A DNA stretch of 64,000 nucleotides, taken from Microbacterium sp. 1.5R. GTDB lineage: Bacteria; Actinomycetota; Actinomycetes; Actinomycetales; Microbacteriaceae. The translations under genes and the position numbers were made by a program. Shown in pieces: positions 47,221-56,037 of the stretch. How positions within the stretch are numbered: position 1 is the first letter of the stretch; each line of letters starts with the position of its first letter. The stretch lies in NCBI RefSeq assembly GCF_001889265.1, contig NZ_CP018151.1, forward strand, positions 1,426,001 to 1,490,000. The letters are read 5' to 3'. Under the pieces are notes generated by a model that was not told where the DNA came from, ran no database searches, and worked only from the letters and a program-made list of their open reading frames with translations.

Positions 47221-47226
47221 ACTATC
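47221..47226 (-). promoter_or_regulatory. -10 box (GATAGT) of the attenuated anthranilate synthase unit
   Basis: Reverse-strand context TGTGATAGTTTTC. It lies 9 bases before the leader peptide ATG. Confidence 0.5.
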
Positions 47227-47304
47227 ACACCGAACGCCGCGTTCCCGGTCGTATGACGCGCATCCGAGCCGGGCGACATCCAGCCTGTGTGCATTCAGGC
47301 GGCG

Positions 47305-47310
47305 TAGGCT
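47305..47310 (+). promoter_or_regulatory. -10 box (TAGGCT) for ispG
   Basis: TAGGCT is followed by 7 bases and GTG 47318. Confidence 0.45.
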
Positions 47311-47317
47311 GGGGGTT

Positions 47318-48469
47318 GTGCCAGCAGTGAATCTTGGGATGCCGAAGATCCCCGAAGTCCTCGCCCCGCGCCGCAAGTCTCGCCAGATCAAGGTGGGCAA
47401 GGTGCTCGTGGGTGGTGACGCTCCCGTCACCGTGCAGTCCATGACGACGACGAAGACGACGGACATCAACGCGACCCTCCAGCAGATCGCCGAGCTGACC
47501 GCGTCCGGATGCGAGATCGTCCGTGTCGCCGTCCCTCATCAGGACGACGCCGACGCGTTGAAGATCATCGCCATGAAGAGCCAGATCCCGGTGATCGCCG
47601 ACATCCACTTCCAGCCGCGCTACATCTACACCGCCATCGATGCGGGATGCGGCGCCGTGCGTGTGAACCCCGGGAACATCCGGGAGTTCGACGGCAACGT
47701 CGGCAAGATCGCGGAGGCGGCCAAGGCCGCGGGTGTCTCTCTGCGGATCGGTGTCAATGCCGGGTCGCTCGACCGGCGCATCCTCACCAAGTACGGCAAG
47801 GCGACGGCTGAGGCCCTCGTCGAGAGTGCCGTCTGGGAGGCGTCGCTGTTCGAGGAGCACGACTTCCACGATTTCAAGATCTCGGTCAAGCACAACGACC
47901 CGATCGTCATGGTGAAGGCCTACCGCCTGCTCGCCGAGCGGGGCGACTGGCCGCTGCACCTCGGTGTGACTGAGGCCGGTCCGGCGTTCCAGGGCACGAT
48001 CAAGAGCGCCACGGCGTTCGGCATCCTGCTCGGTGAGGGCATCGGAGACACCATCCGCGTCTCACTGTCCGCACCGCCGGCCGAGGAGGTCAAGGTCGGT
48101 CACCAGATCCTGCAGTCGCTGAACCTGCGAGAGCGCAAGCTCGAGATCGTCTCGTGCCCCTCGTGCGGGCGCGCGCAGGTCGACGTGTACACGCTCGCCG
48201 AGAACGTGACCGAGGGTCTCAAAGACATGACGGTGCCGCTGCGCGTCGCCGTCATGGGATGCGTCGTGAACGGTCCCGGCGAGGCGCGGGAGGCTGACCT
48301 CGGGGTCGCCTCGGGCAACGGCAAGGGACAGATCTTCGTCAAGGGCGAGGTCATCAAGACCGTGCCGGAGGCCGACATCGTCGCGACGCTCATCGAAGAG
48401 GCGAACCGCATCGCGGCCGACATGGGGCCGGAAGCGCCTCTCGGCACCGCGCAGGTCGTCACGGTCTGA
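47318..48469 (+). CDS. ispG: 4-hydroxy-3-methylbut-2-enyl diphosphate synthase (flavodoxin/ferredoxin)
   Basis: 383 residues. The 4Fe-4S enzyme turns MEcPP into HMBPP, the next-to-last MEP step. The TIM-barrel half starts with [19 protein letters not shown]; the cluster cysteines lie in [15 protein letters not shown] (two, near 280-283) and [20 protein letters not shown] (third), with the fourth ligand a conserved Glu (GEA). Together with dxr and the site-2 protease it forms the usual actinobacterial neighbourhood. GTG 47318 is 7 bases after a -10 box. Confidence 0.97.
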   Translation: MPAVNLGMPKIPEVLAPRRKSRQIKVGKVLVGGDAPVTVQSMTTTKTTDINATLQQIAELTASGCEIVRVAVPHQDDADALKIIAMKSQIPVIADIHFQPRYIYTAIDAGCGAVRVNPGNIREFDGNVGKIAEAAKAAGVSLRIGVNAGSLDRRILTKYGKATAEALVESAVWEASLFEEHDFHDFKISVKHNDPIVMVKAYRLLAERGDWPLHLGVTEAGPAFQGTIKSATAFGILLGEGIGDTIRVSLSAPPAEEVKVGHQILQSLNLRERKLEIVSCPSCGRAQVDVYTLAENVTEGLKDMTVPLRVAVMGCVVNGPGEAREADLGVASGNGKGQIFVKGEVIKTVPEADIVATLIEEANRIAADMGPEAPLGTAQVVTV

Positions 48470-48552
48470 CCGCGGAGCGTTCCCTCGCTCGGACTCGAAA
48501 GCGGGTCCTGTCGGCGGGGACGGCGACCATCCAGCACACCTCAAGGAGCTCC

Positions 48553-49419
48553 ATGTCCTCGTCAACTGTCGTGTCCTTCGCCGGTGGCGACGTCTCGGGT
48601 TCGAGCACCGTCGCGCGAGTCGAGTCGACTCCCGCGGGTGTCGTCGTCGTCGTCGACGCGACGCCCTTCCACCCCGTCGACCACACCTGGCCCGATCAGC
48701 CGGGAGACGGCGGCGAGATCGCGCAGGACGGTTCGAGTGTCCGCGTCTCCGAGGCTGTGATGGCAGCGGTCTCCGACGAGGGCGAGTTCGCCGTAGCATC
48801 CGACATCCCGGTGAAGCGCGGCGCCGAGGGATGGACATGGCTCGTCGGTCATCCGCTGGAGGGGGAGGCCCCGTCCTGGCTGGTCGAGGGCGCACGTGTC
48901 GAGCTGGCGGTCGATTCGTCCCGGCGGGCTGGTCTCAGCCGCGGACATACGGCCTGCCACCTCGCGTCGTTGGCGCTCGACCTGGCTCTCGCCGACCTCT
49001 GGCGAAAGGACCCGGGCGAGGATGCTCTGGGCAACCCGAACTTCGAGGGGAAGGCCAATCAGTCCAGCCGCATCCACGTCGACGGTGCTGTGGACGAATA
49101 CCGACTGGGAAAGAGCCTGCGCCGGGCAGGCTTCGACACGGAGACCTTCGCGACGACGCTCGCTGAGCGCGAGGCGGCGATCAACGCTCAGCTGGCCGAA
49201 TGGGTGGCCTCCGGCGCATCGAGCAGGGTGGTGACCGAAGGCCCGACGATCGTGGACCGCCGTACTTGGCACTGCGACCTGCCGGAGGGCACGGCCGAGA
49301 TCCTCTGCGGCGGCACGCACGTGGCGTCCCTCGCCGAGTTCGTCTCGATCTCAGTGACACTCGACCTGACCGATCCGCAGCTGCTGGTCATGACGACGCG
49401 GGCCGTGCCCGCATCCTGA
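48553..49419 (+). CDS. AlaX-like metal-dependent hydrolase (alanyl-tRNA editing domain)
   Basis: 288 residues. The motif SRGHTACHLASL near 130-140 gives the HxxxH zinc pair, and CGGTHV near 252 gives the Cys and third His, as in AlaX and the editing domain of AlaRS/ThrRS, which remove Ser or Gly from tRNA-Ala. The N-terminal part has the translation-like barrel (DATPFHPVDHTWPDQPGDGG). It lacks aminoacylation domains, so it would act in trans. ATG 48553 has AAGGAG 5 bases upstream. Substrate specificity is not shown by the sequence. Confidence 0.85.
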   Translation: MSSSTVVSFAGGDVSGSSTVARVESTPAGVVVVVDATPFHPVDHTWPDQPGDGGEIAQDGSSVRVSEAVMAAVSDEGEFAVASDIPVKRGAEGWTWLVGHPLEGEAPSWLVEGARVELAVDSSRRAGLSRGHTACHLASLALDLALADLWRKDPGEDALGNPNFEGKANQSSRIHVDGAVDEYRLGKSLRRAGFDTETFATTLAEREAAINAQLAEWVASGASSRVVTEGPTIVDRRTWHCDLPEGTAEILCGGTHVASLAEFVSISVTLDLTDPQLLVMTTRAVPAS

Positions 49420-49426
49420 GCCCCGC

Positions 49427-50118
49427 TCAGCGCACGAAGCCGCTCTGCACCCGGCCGCCCGCGCGGATGAGCTCGTCCTCGACCCGGGCGGCGAAGGCGG
49501 CGTAGTCCCGCGCGAGCAGAGGGGTGCTCAGGAGGTCGGCACGCTCGCGACTGAGGCTCCGAAGCCGTCGCGGAAGCCACTTGCCCGTCGCCGTCCAGCG
49601 TCCTTCGCTCAACAGCATGAGCTCCGCCATCCTCTCGAACAGGACGGTGGCCTCGACCTGCTGCTCCAGCGCATCCGTCGCATCCCTGAGATCGTCGAGC
49701 ACATCGGTGATGACGTATCGGCGAAAGGCGGACTCCTTCGCGCTCAGGGAGGGGCCGTCGTCGAGCACGCTCCGCCATCGAGCGCGCAGCGCGGAGAGGC
49801 GACCGTCGTCTCGGATCGCGATGCCTTCGACGAGCATGTGCACCGTCACCGGTCGATGCTGTGCGACGCCGCGGTCGGCCCACTCGTCGAATCCCGCCGG
49901 GGTGTATGCGAAGACCTCGAAGATCTCGCCCTCGAACTCGTGCGTCGAGGCCTCACTCGTCTGCTCCTCGACCGCGAAGAGGCGGTCGCCGAGAAGCAGC
50001 AGATCGATGTCGCTCGATGGCGTCCGCTCACCGCGCGCGGTGCTCCCCGCCACTACCGCGACGTCTGCCCGGGATAGTGAGCGTCGACGAATCGTTCAGC
50101 GATGGCGAGGTGGTCCAC
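49427..50118 (-). pseudogene. Nucleotidyltransferase-domain protein, frameshifted near its start
   Basis: GTG 50118 lies 6 bases after TACGCT and opens with VDHLAIAERFVDAHYPG, then reaches a stop at 50053-50055 in that frame. The next frame takes over exactly there: ADVAVVAGSTARGERTPSSD, with the catalytic GS...DxD motif of Pol-beta-like nucleotidyltransferases (GSTARG, SSDIDLLLLG). Adding one G in the CCCGGG run at 50068-50073 joins both parts into a 230-residue protein with a normal family N-terminus. The rest is intact to TGA/TAG at 49427: a helical C-terminal domain (KESAFRRYVITDVLDDLRDA). It is either a recent mutation or a sequencing error. A shorter start at GTG 50053 would lose the first strand and helix. 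Confidence 0.75.
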
Positions 50119-50124
50119 GCCGCC

Positions 50125-50130
50125 AGCGTA
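50125..50130 (-). promoter_or_regulatory. -10 box (TACGCT), leaderless start at 50118
   Basis: On the reverse strand TACGCT is followed by GGCGGC and GTG. It marks the true start of the frameshifted nucleotidyltransferase. Confidence 0.5.
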
Positions 50131-50158
50131 GCGTCCCTCCGCGTGTGTTCCGAGAGAG

Positions 50159-51574
50159 TCAGACGGCGAACTCGATCTCACCTCGGGTGACGTCCACCCG
50201 CTCGACACGGAGGCGCACGATCGCGCCGGGGACGGTGTCGGGCGGCACAGGGGCGGAGGCCGTCACGGCGGGATCGGCGATCTGGACGGTCGCGCGCTCA
50301 CCGCGCATCTCGATGACGGTCGCGTCGACGGATGCGCCGACCAGCGGTGTCATCAGCGCAGCCTCGACGCAGTTGATCGTCGCGGAATCGAGTCGGGAGG
50401 CACGCTGGCCGGACTCCTGCATCAGTGCAGGAAGCTCGGCGAGGGACTCGCGCACCCAGCCCGGAACCTCGCGACCCTCGGATGCGGCGAGGCAGACAGT
50501 GAGCGACCAGCGGTCGACGAGACGCCGCAATGGTGCGGTGGCATGAGCGTAGGGGGCGGCGATCGCCGCCTGTTCCGTGTCGGGCGGTACCGGGCCGTCG
50601 AAGGTCACATACCCCGCTCCGCGGAACAGGGACGCCGCAGCTTCGAGGATCGGGAGGGTCATGGGGTCTTCGCGGTCCAGCTCGCGGAGGTAGTCACCAT
50701 ACCTGCCGGTCGTCCACGGCCGGCCGAGGGCCTCGGTCTGGTGGCGGAACGCCTCGAACGACTTCTCATCGGGCTGGGGCATCGTCCGCAGGATCCCGAT
50801 GCCTGCGTCGATCATGAGCGACGCGGCTGCCATGCCCGTCATGAGCGACAGCTGAGCATTCCATTCCTCGACAGGAAGCGGATGCCGGCGTTCGATGGCG
50901 AAGGTTCCGTCGACGCCCCGCACGACCTCTTCGTCCGGCAGGTTCAGGCTCGCACCGCCCCGCAGCTTCTCCTGCGCGATGCGGAGCGCGCCGATCTCCG
51001 GCAGGAGCTCGGCGGGACCCGCCTCGCCCTGATCGAGTGCCGCCTGCGTGCTGGCGTAGTCGAGCTGCGCGCGCGAGCGGATCAGCGCTCGTTCGAGCCG
51101 GAACTCCTCGACGACTCCCGCGGAATCCAACGCGAAGGTCCAGACGAGCGCGGGGCGATCCACATCGGCCAGCAGTGACGCACGATCCTCGCTCAACACC
51201 TTCGGATGCAACGGGATCGTGCCGTCCGCTGCATACAGGGTCTGACCTCGCCGACGGGCTTCCGCATCGACAGCGCCGCCCGGTCGCACGAAAGCGGGTA
51301 CATCGGCGATCGCGTAGCGGACGGTGTAGCCGGATTCCCGGCGCTCGAGGTGGAAGGCCTGGTCGAGGTCGCGCGACCCGAGCGGATCCAGGGTGGCGAA
51401 CGGGATGTCGCGCAGATCGAGCTCTGGGGTGGCAGCATCCGAGGCTGCAGCCTCCGCCAGGACCGCCGCAGGGAAGTCCGTGGGGGCGCCCAGAGATTCC
51501 CGCAGGGTGGCGAGCGCGACGGCGAGCTCGGTCTGCGCGGCTGACGGAGCAACGTGGGATCGGCGCTGAGGCAT
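50159..51574 (-). CDS. RNB-domain ribonuclease (RNase II/R-like, short)
   Basis: 471 residues. The RNB catalytic centre is clear: IPFATLDPLGSRDLDQAFHL near 58-77 holds the Asp cluster binding Mg2+, followed by YTVRYAIADVPAFVRPGG and the later HATAPLRRLVDRWS. The protein is shorter than RNase R: cold-shock domains at the N-terminus are missing and only a small C-terminal barrel remains (VIEMRGERATVQI). Such short forms are usual in Microbacteriaceae. It would degrade RNA from the 3' end in the cytoplasm. ATG 51574 lies 6 bases after TAGTGT. Confidence 0.9.
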   Translation of the reverse strand: MPQRRSHVAPSAAQTELAVALATLRESLGAPTDFPAAVLAEAAASDAATPELDLRDIPFATLDPLGSRDLDQAFHLERRESGYTVRYAIADVPAFVRPGGAVDAEARRRGQTLYAADGTIPLHPKVLSEDRASLLADVDRPALVWTFALDSAGVVEEFRLERALIRSRAQLDYASTQAALDQGEAGPAELLPEIGALRIAQEKLRGGASLNLPDEEVVRGVDGTFAIERRHPLPVEEWNAQLSLMTGMAAASLMIDAGIGILRTMPQPDEKSFEAFRHQTEALGRPWTTGRYGDYLRELDREDPMTLPILEAAASLFRGAGYVTFDGPVPPDTEQAAIAAPYAHATAPLRRLVDRWSLTVCLAASEGREVPGWVRESLAELPALMQESGQRASRLDSATINCVEAALMTPLVGASVDATVIEMRGERATVQIADPAVTASAPVPPDTVPGAIVRLRVERVDVTRGEIEFAV

Positions 51575-51580
51575 GACCCC

Positions 51581-51586
51581 ACACTA
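51581..51586 (-). promoter_or_regulatory. -10 box (TAGTGT), leaderless start at 51574
   Basis: On the reverse strand TAGTGT is followed by GGGGTC and ATG. Confidence 0.5.
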
Positions 51587-51725
51587 GATCCTTCGCTTTC
51601 GCGAGCCGGTGCCGTCGGGGCAGCACCGCGGGAGCCGAGTGGCCGAGCCGTCAGCCGCAGCGATGCGCACCACCCGGAACCTGAGATTCGCGTGTCCGTC
51701 CGGCCCTGACCGGAATACTGGGCGT

Positions 51726-51731
51726 TAGCGT
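51726..51731 (+). promoter_or_regulatory. -10 box (TAGCGT), leaderless start at 51738
   Basis: TAGCGT is followed by GGGGAC and ATG. Confidence 0.5.
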
Positions 51732-51737
51732 GGGGAC

Positions 51738-52508
51738 ATGACCACTGCTGCGAAAGCCCAGACCCTGATCGGACTCTACGAAGCTCCGGAGATCCTCCGC
51801 GTCGTGAACGTGTGGGACGTCGTGTCCGCCCGCGCCGTCGCGAAGCTTCCCGAGACGAGGGCGATCGCGACGGCCGGACACGGCATCGCCGCCTCGTTCG
51901 GCTTCGAGGACGGCACCATCACCCGCGACATCATGATCGACATGGTCGGCCGCATCGCCGCATCCGTCTCCGTTCCGGTGACCGCCGACCTCGACGACGG
52001 ATACGGCGACGCAGGAGAGACCACGCGACTCGCGATCGGCGCCGGCGTGGTGGGTGCCAACGTCGAAGACCGCCTGAAGCCGTTCGACGAGTCGGTCGCG
52101 GCCGTCGAGGCCATCGTCAAGGCCGCCGAGGCCGAGGGTGTTCCGTTCGCTCTGAACGCTCGTACCGACGCTTTCGTGCGCGCCGGCCACCGTCCTGTCG
52201 CCGAGAGCATCGCCGATGCGATCCAGCGCGGCCGGGCGTTCCTCGACGCCGGCGCCACGGCTGTCTTCGTTCCGGGCATGCTCGACGCCAACATCACGCG
52301 TCAGCTCGTGGAGGGGCTCGGCGAGGGCAAGCTCAGCGTCATCGGGCTCCCCGGCACCCTCGCCGCCTCGGAGTACGAGAAGCTCGGTGTGGCCCGCATT
52401 TCCTACGGCCCGCTCCCTCAGCGGGTCGCCCTGACCGCGGTCCAGGATCTTGCGGCAAGCCTCTACGCGGGCGGCGTGATCCCGAACGGCCTGCCCGCGC
52501 TCAACTGA
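51738..52508 (+). CDS. Isocitrate lyase/PEP mutase superfamily protein
   Basis: 256 residues, a TIM barrel. The strand-loop VTADLDDGYGDAGETTRLAI carries the Mg2+-binding Asp pair, and GANVEDRL the catalytic-side Glu-Asp. NVWDVVSARAVAKLPETRAI at the N-terminus is typical of the carboxyPEP-mutase-like branch rather than true isocitrate lyase, which is larger and has the KKCGH loop. Members cleave C-C bonds (2-methylisocitrate, oxaloacetate) or make phosphonates; the substrate here is not clear. It is a single-gene unit before proS. Confidence 0.88.
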   Translation: MTTAAKAQTLIGLYEAPEILRVVNVWDVVSARAVAKLPETRAIATAGHGIAASFGFEDGTITRDIMIDMVGRIAASVSVPVTADLDDGYGDAGETTRLAIGAGVVGANVEDRLKPFDESVAAVEAIVKAAEAEGVPFALNARTDAFVRAGHRPVAESIADAIQRGRAFLDAGATAVFVPGMLDANITRQLVEGLGEGKLSVIGLPGTLAASEYEKLGVARISYGPLPQRVALTAVQDLAASLYAGGVIPNGLPALN

Positions 52509-52539
52509 CGCATCGCGAAAACGAGCGACCACCGGTCAG

Positions 52540-52545
52540 TAGACT
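52540..52545 (+). promoter_or_regulatory. -10 box (TAGACT), leaderless start at 52552
   Basis: TAGACT is followed by TGCCCG and the proS GTG. Confidence 0.5.
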
Positions 52546-52551
52546 TGCCCG

Positions 52552-54309
52552 GTGGTCACTCGTCTTTCGAAATTCTTCCTCCGCACGCTCCGTGAAGACC
52601 CTGCAGGCGCAGAGGTCGCGAGCCACAAGCTGCTGATCCGCGCCGGGTACATCCGGCCGCAGGCTGCCGGTATCTTCGCGTGGCTCCCGCTGGGTCTCCG
52701 CGTGAAGGCCAAGATCGAGACCGTCGTCCGCGAGGAGATGGCCGCGGCAGGCGCACAGGAGGTGCACTTCCCGGCTCTCATGCCCCGCGAGTCGTATGAG
52801 GCGACCGGACGCTGGGACGAGTACGGCGACCTGCTGTTCCGTCTCCAGGACCGCAAGGGCGGCGACTACCTGCTCGCCCCGACGCACGAAGAGGCCTTCA
52901 CGCTGCTCGTGAAGGACCTGTACTCGTCGTACAAGGATCTTCCCCTCACGCTCTACCAGATCCAGGACAAGTACCGCGATGAGGCGCGTCCGCGGGCAGG
53001 ACTGCTTCGCGGACGCGAGTTCACGATGAAGGACGCCTATTCGTTCGATTCCTCCGATGAGGGTCTCGATCTCAGCTACCAGGCTCAGCGCGATGCCTAC
53101 GAGCGCATCTTCCAGCGCCTGGGTCTCGAGTACGTCATCGTCCAGGCGGATGCCGGAGCGATGGGCGGTTCGCGGAGCGAGGAATTCCTGCACCCGACTC
53201 CCGTCGGCGAGGACACGTTCGTCCGCAGCGCCGGCGGATACGCCGCCAATGTGGAGGCATTCACGACCGCCGTTCCCGACGCCATCGCGTTCGACGCGGA
53301 TGCGGCACCGGTGATCTTCGACTCGCCGAACACGCCCACGATCGAGACGCTCGTCGCGCACTCGAACGTGCACCTCGACGGCGACTACACGGCTGCGGAC
53401 ACGCTCAAGAACGTCGTGCTCGCGCTCACGCACCTCGACGGCACCCGTGAACTCGTCGTCGTCGGCATCCCCGGCGACCGCGAGGTCGACGAGAAGCGGG
53501 CCGAGGTCGCGTTCGCGCCCGCCGAGGTCGAGACCGCCACGGCAGACGACTTCGAGAAGAATCCGCTGCTCGTCAAGGGCTACATCGGCCCCTGGTCGCC
53601 CACGGGAGCTGTGCTCGGCGAGGAATCGGCTACCGGCATCCGCTACCTGGTCGACCCCCGTGTGAGCGAGGGCACGAGCTGGATCACCGGTGCGAACCTC
53701 GACGAGAAGCACGCGCATTCGGTTGTCGCCGGACGTGACTTCTTCGCCGACGGCATCGTCGAGATCGCCGACGTCCGCGCGGGCGATCCGGCTCCTGACG
53801 GCTCCGGTCCGGTCGAGCTCGCGCGCGGAATGGAGATCGGTCACGTGTTCCAGCTGGGTCGCAAGTACGCGGACGCGCTCGGACTCAAGGTGCTCAACGA
53901 GAACGGCAAGCTCGTCACGGTCACGATGGGGTCGTACGGCATCGGCGTGACGCGCATCCTGGCGATCATCGCCGAGTTGAACAACGACGAGAAGGGTCTG
54001 ATCTGGCCGGCATCGGTCGCGCCCTTCGACGTGCAGGTCGTGGCTGCCGGTCGTGACCAGGTGGCCTTCGACGTGGCAGCTGAGCTCTCCGCTCAGCTCG
54101 AGTCCGCCGGACTCGACGTGCTCTACGACGACCGCCCGAAGGTCTCGCCCGGAGTCAAGTTCGGAGACGCCGAGCTCGTCGGCGTTCCGCAGATCGTCAT
54201 CGTCGGCCGAGGGGCCGCGGACGGTCAGGTCGAGCTGTGGGACCGGCGCACGGGGGATCGCAGCGCGGTGTCCGTCGCCGACGCCGTCGATCAGCTGACC
54301 CAGCGCTGA
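52552..54309 (+). CDS. proS: Prolyl-tRNA synthetase (bacterial type)
   Basis: 585 residues. Class II synthetase charging tRNA-Pro. Motif 1 area is [20 protein letters not shown], motif 2 is [20 protein letters not shown], motif 3 is [17 protein letters not shown]. Between motifs 2 and 3 lies the ~180-residue editing insertion of the E. coli type (around [20 protein letters not shown] to [13 protein letters not shown]), which removes mischarged alanine. The C-terminal anticodon-binding domain follows. GTG 52552 is 6 bases after TAGACT. Confidence 0.97.
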   Translation: MVTRLSKFFLRTLREDPAGAEVASHKLLIRAGYIRPQAAGIFAWLPLGLRVKAKIETVVREEMAAAGAQEVHFPALMPRESYEATGRWDEYGDLLFRLQDRKGGDYLLAPTHEEAFTLLVKDLYSSYKDLPLTLYQIQDKYRDEARPRAGLLRGREFTMKDAYSFDSSDEGLDLSYQAQRDAYERIFQRLGLEYVIVQADAGAMGGSRSEEFLHPTPVGEDTFVRSAGGYAANVEAFTTAVPDAIAFDADAAPVIFDSPNTPTIETLVAHSNVHLDGDYTAADTLKNVVLALTHLDGTRELVVVGIPGDREVDEKRAEVAFAPAEVETATADDFEKNPLLVKGYIGPWSPTGAVLGEESATGIRYLVDPRVSEGTSWITGANLDEKHAHSVVAGRDFFADGIVEIADVRAGDPAPDGSGPVELARGMEIGHVFQLGRKYADALGLKVLNENGKLVTVTMGSYGIGVTRILAIIAELNNDEKGLIWPASVAPFDVQVVAAGRDQVAFDVAAELSAQLESAGLDVLYDDRPKVSPGVKFGDAELVGVPQIVIVGRGAADGQVELWDRRTGDRSAVSVADAVDQLTQR

Positions 54310-54324
54310 CCTCGACGACAGAGA

Positions 54325-54356
54325 AATGCCGCGCACCTCACCGGGTGCGCGGCATT
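54325..54356. terminator. Bidirectional terminator between convergent proS and oxidase-like gene
   Basis: Perfect 13-bp stem (AATGCCGCGCACC and its complement) with a 6-base loop. A-rich on the left and T-bearing on the right, so it can serve both genes. Confidence 0.75.
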
Positions 54357-54375
54357 CTGTCGTTCGGAGCGGACG

Positions 54376-54879
54376 TCAGCAGACGATCCGGCCGTGGTTC
54401 ATGATGTCGTCATCGGGCGTGTCCTTGGTCACGAGGGCCTTGAGCGCGCCGGCCGCCATCGCGATCTTGCCCTTGGAGGGCTCCCAGAACTCGGTCACCG
54501 TCGGCGTCACCTTGAGAAGTGCGATGCCGGGAGTGTCCAGACCGTCCTCGAACCAGATGTCGAGCGAGGGCGAATAGAGCTCTTCCATCTTCGCGCGGTC
54601 GTGCACCACGGACGCGTTGCCGGCCACCGACACGTATCGCATGCCCTTCGCGTCGCAGTACGAGAGGCCGACCTGTCGATGGGCGCGCGCCTCCTCGACC
54701 TTCTCGGTGTCTTCGGCGGTGAAGAACCAGATGTCGCCGGCGTCGTCCATCTGCCGGGTCGACATCGGCCTGCTCACGAGGTTGCCGTCGTCGTCGGTGG
54801 TCGTCAGCATCGTGAAGTCGATGTCCTCGACGAGTTCGGTGACGCGTGCCAGTGCTTCCGGTCCAGTGATCTCTGTCAT
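54376..54879 (-). CDS. Pyridoxamine 5'-phosphate oxidase family protein (general stress 26-like)
   Basis: 167 residues. A split-barrel flavin-binding fold: DFTMLTTTDDDGNLVSRPMS, DAGDIWFFTAEDTEKVEEAR, then VGLSYCDAKGMRYVSVAGNA. The C-terminal EFWEPSKGKIAMAAGALKAL fits the general stress protein 26 branch, which binds FMN or F420 and is not a true PdxH. Substrate unknown. ATG 54879 lies 6 bases after a GACAGT hexamer. Confidence 0.88.
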   Translation of the reverse strand: MTEITGPEALARVTELVEDIDFTMLTTTDDDGNLVSRPMSTRQMDDAGDIWFFTAEDTEKVEEARAHRQVGLSYCDAKGMRYVSVAGNASVVHDRAKMEELYSPSLDIWFEDGLDTPGIALLKVTPTVTEFWEPSKGKIAMAAGALKALVTKDTPDDDIMNHGRIVC

Positions 54880-54885
54880 GCAGCC

Positions 54886-54891
54886 ACTGTC
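54886..54891 (-). promoter_or_regulatory. -10-like box (GACAGT), leaderless start at 54879
   Basis: On the reverse strand GACAGT is followed by GGCTGC and ATG. Consensus match is moderate. Confidence 0.35.
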
Positions 54892-54984
54892 CCGCAGGAG
54901 ACCTGACTTGGCACGGGCGTTGACACGGGGACGTGAGCGTGGTGAGGGCGGCGTTGCGGCGGCCCGCCCGACGCGCTCTCATGA

Positions 54985-54990
54985 CAGGCT
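54985..54990 (+). promoter_or_regulatory. -10-like box (CAGGCT), leaderless start at 54997
   Basis: CAGGCT is followed by GAGGGC and ATG. Confidence 0.35.
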
Positions 54991-54996
54991 GAGGGC

Positions 54997-56037
54997 ATGA
55001 CCGACGAACCGCTGACGGCGTCGCTGAGCGCCGAGATCAACAACGTCCTCGACGAAGCAGGGGTCAAGACCGATCGCAGGCTCGTGATGCGCATGATGCG
55101 CACAGCGGTCCTGCTGGGGGAGGACGGCACGAACCGCCTCGATCTCAAGATCGCCTCCGCCGCCCTCGCCGAGATGCGGGACGCCTTCCGCTTGTTCGCA
55201 CCGTTCGAAGGGGTGCCGAAGGTCACGGTGTTCGGCTCGGCGCGTACCCTCCACGACGATCCGCTCTACGTCCAGGCGCGTGATGTCGCGGCTGCTCTCG
55301 CAGCGGACGGATGGATGGTGGTGACCGGAGCAGGACCGGGAATCATGCAGGCTGCCGCTGAAGGTGCCGGCCCCGCGCTCTCGCTCGGCGTGTCGATCAG
55401 GCTGCCGTTCGAGGAGAAGGCCAACAGCCTGATCGCGGCGAGCGAGCATGTGGTGGCGATGAAGTACTTCTTCACCCGCAAACTCATGCTCATCAAGGAG
55501 TCCAGCGGCTTCATCTGTCTCCCTGGCGGATTCGGCACCCTCGACGAGATGTTCGAGCTGCTGACCCTCCAACAGACCGGAAAGGCCGAGCCGACGCCGA
55601 TCGTGCTGCTCGACGAGCCGGGAGGCACGTTCTGGAACGGCCTCAAGCGATTCATCGACGAGGACCTGGCGCCGACAGGGGTGATCTCCGAGGGCGACTT
55701 CGATCGCGTGGTCATCACCGACTCCGTCGAGTCGGCAGCCGCCGTGATCGCCGGGTTCTGGCGCAACTACGACTCGCTGCGCTGGGTGGGGGACTCGCTC
55801 GTGCTGAGACTGCGTGGAGAGCCGACGGACGAAGAGCTCGAGGATCTCAACGACCGGTTCGCCGGGATGCTGGCGAGCGGACGGATCGAACGGACAGCTC
55901 CGCGGTCGCCGGAGGTCGCAGACGACGATCTGCTGCACCTTCCTCGTCTCTCCCTGCATCTCGACCAGCGACAGGTCGGCAACCTGTTCCGTCTGATCGG
56001 CGCGATCAACTCGCTGGAGTCCGCTCCCGCGCTGTGA
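54997..56037 (+). CDS. LOG family (TIGR00730-type) nucleotide-sugar hydrolase
   Basis: 346 residues. The Rossmann core has KVTVFGSARTLHDDPLYVQA, VVTGAGPGIMQAAAEGAG and the family signature LPGGFGTLDEMFELLTLQQT. LOG proteins split the base from cytokinin-type or other nucleoside monophosphates; many bacterial members are misnamed lysine decarboxylase. Here the N-terminal ~65 residues and the C-terminal ~80 extend the usual ~190-residue core. Its last 32 bases overlap the convergent amine oxidase gene. Confidence 0.9.
   Translation: MTDEPLTASLSAEINNVLDEAGVKTDRRLVMRMMRTAVLLGEDGTNRLDLKIASAALAEMRDAFRLFAPFEGVPKVTVFGSARTLHDDPLYVQARDVAAALAADGWMVVTGAGPGIMQAAAEGAGPALSLGVSIRLPFEEKANSLIAASEHVVAMKYFFTRKLMLIKESSGFICLPGGFGTLDEMFELLTLQQTGKAEPTPIVLLDEPGGTFWNGLKRFIDEDLAPTGVISEGDFDRVVITDSVESAAAVIAGFWRNYDSLRWVGDSLVLRLRGEPTDEELEDLNDRFAGMLASGRIERTAPRSPEVADDDLLHLPRLSLHLDQRQVGNLFRLIGAINSLESAPAL

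Noticed and set aside
51738..52508. Isocitrate lyase
   Set aside because: Too short (256 aa) and lacks the KKCGH active-site loop; it belongs to the PEP-mutase-like branch.
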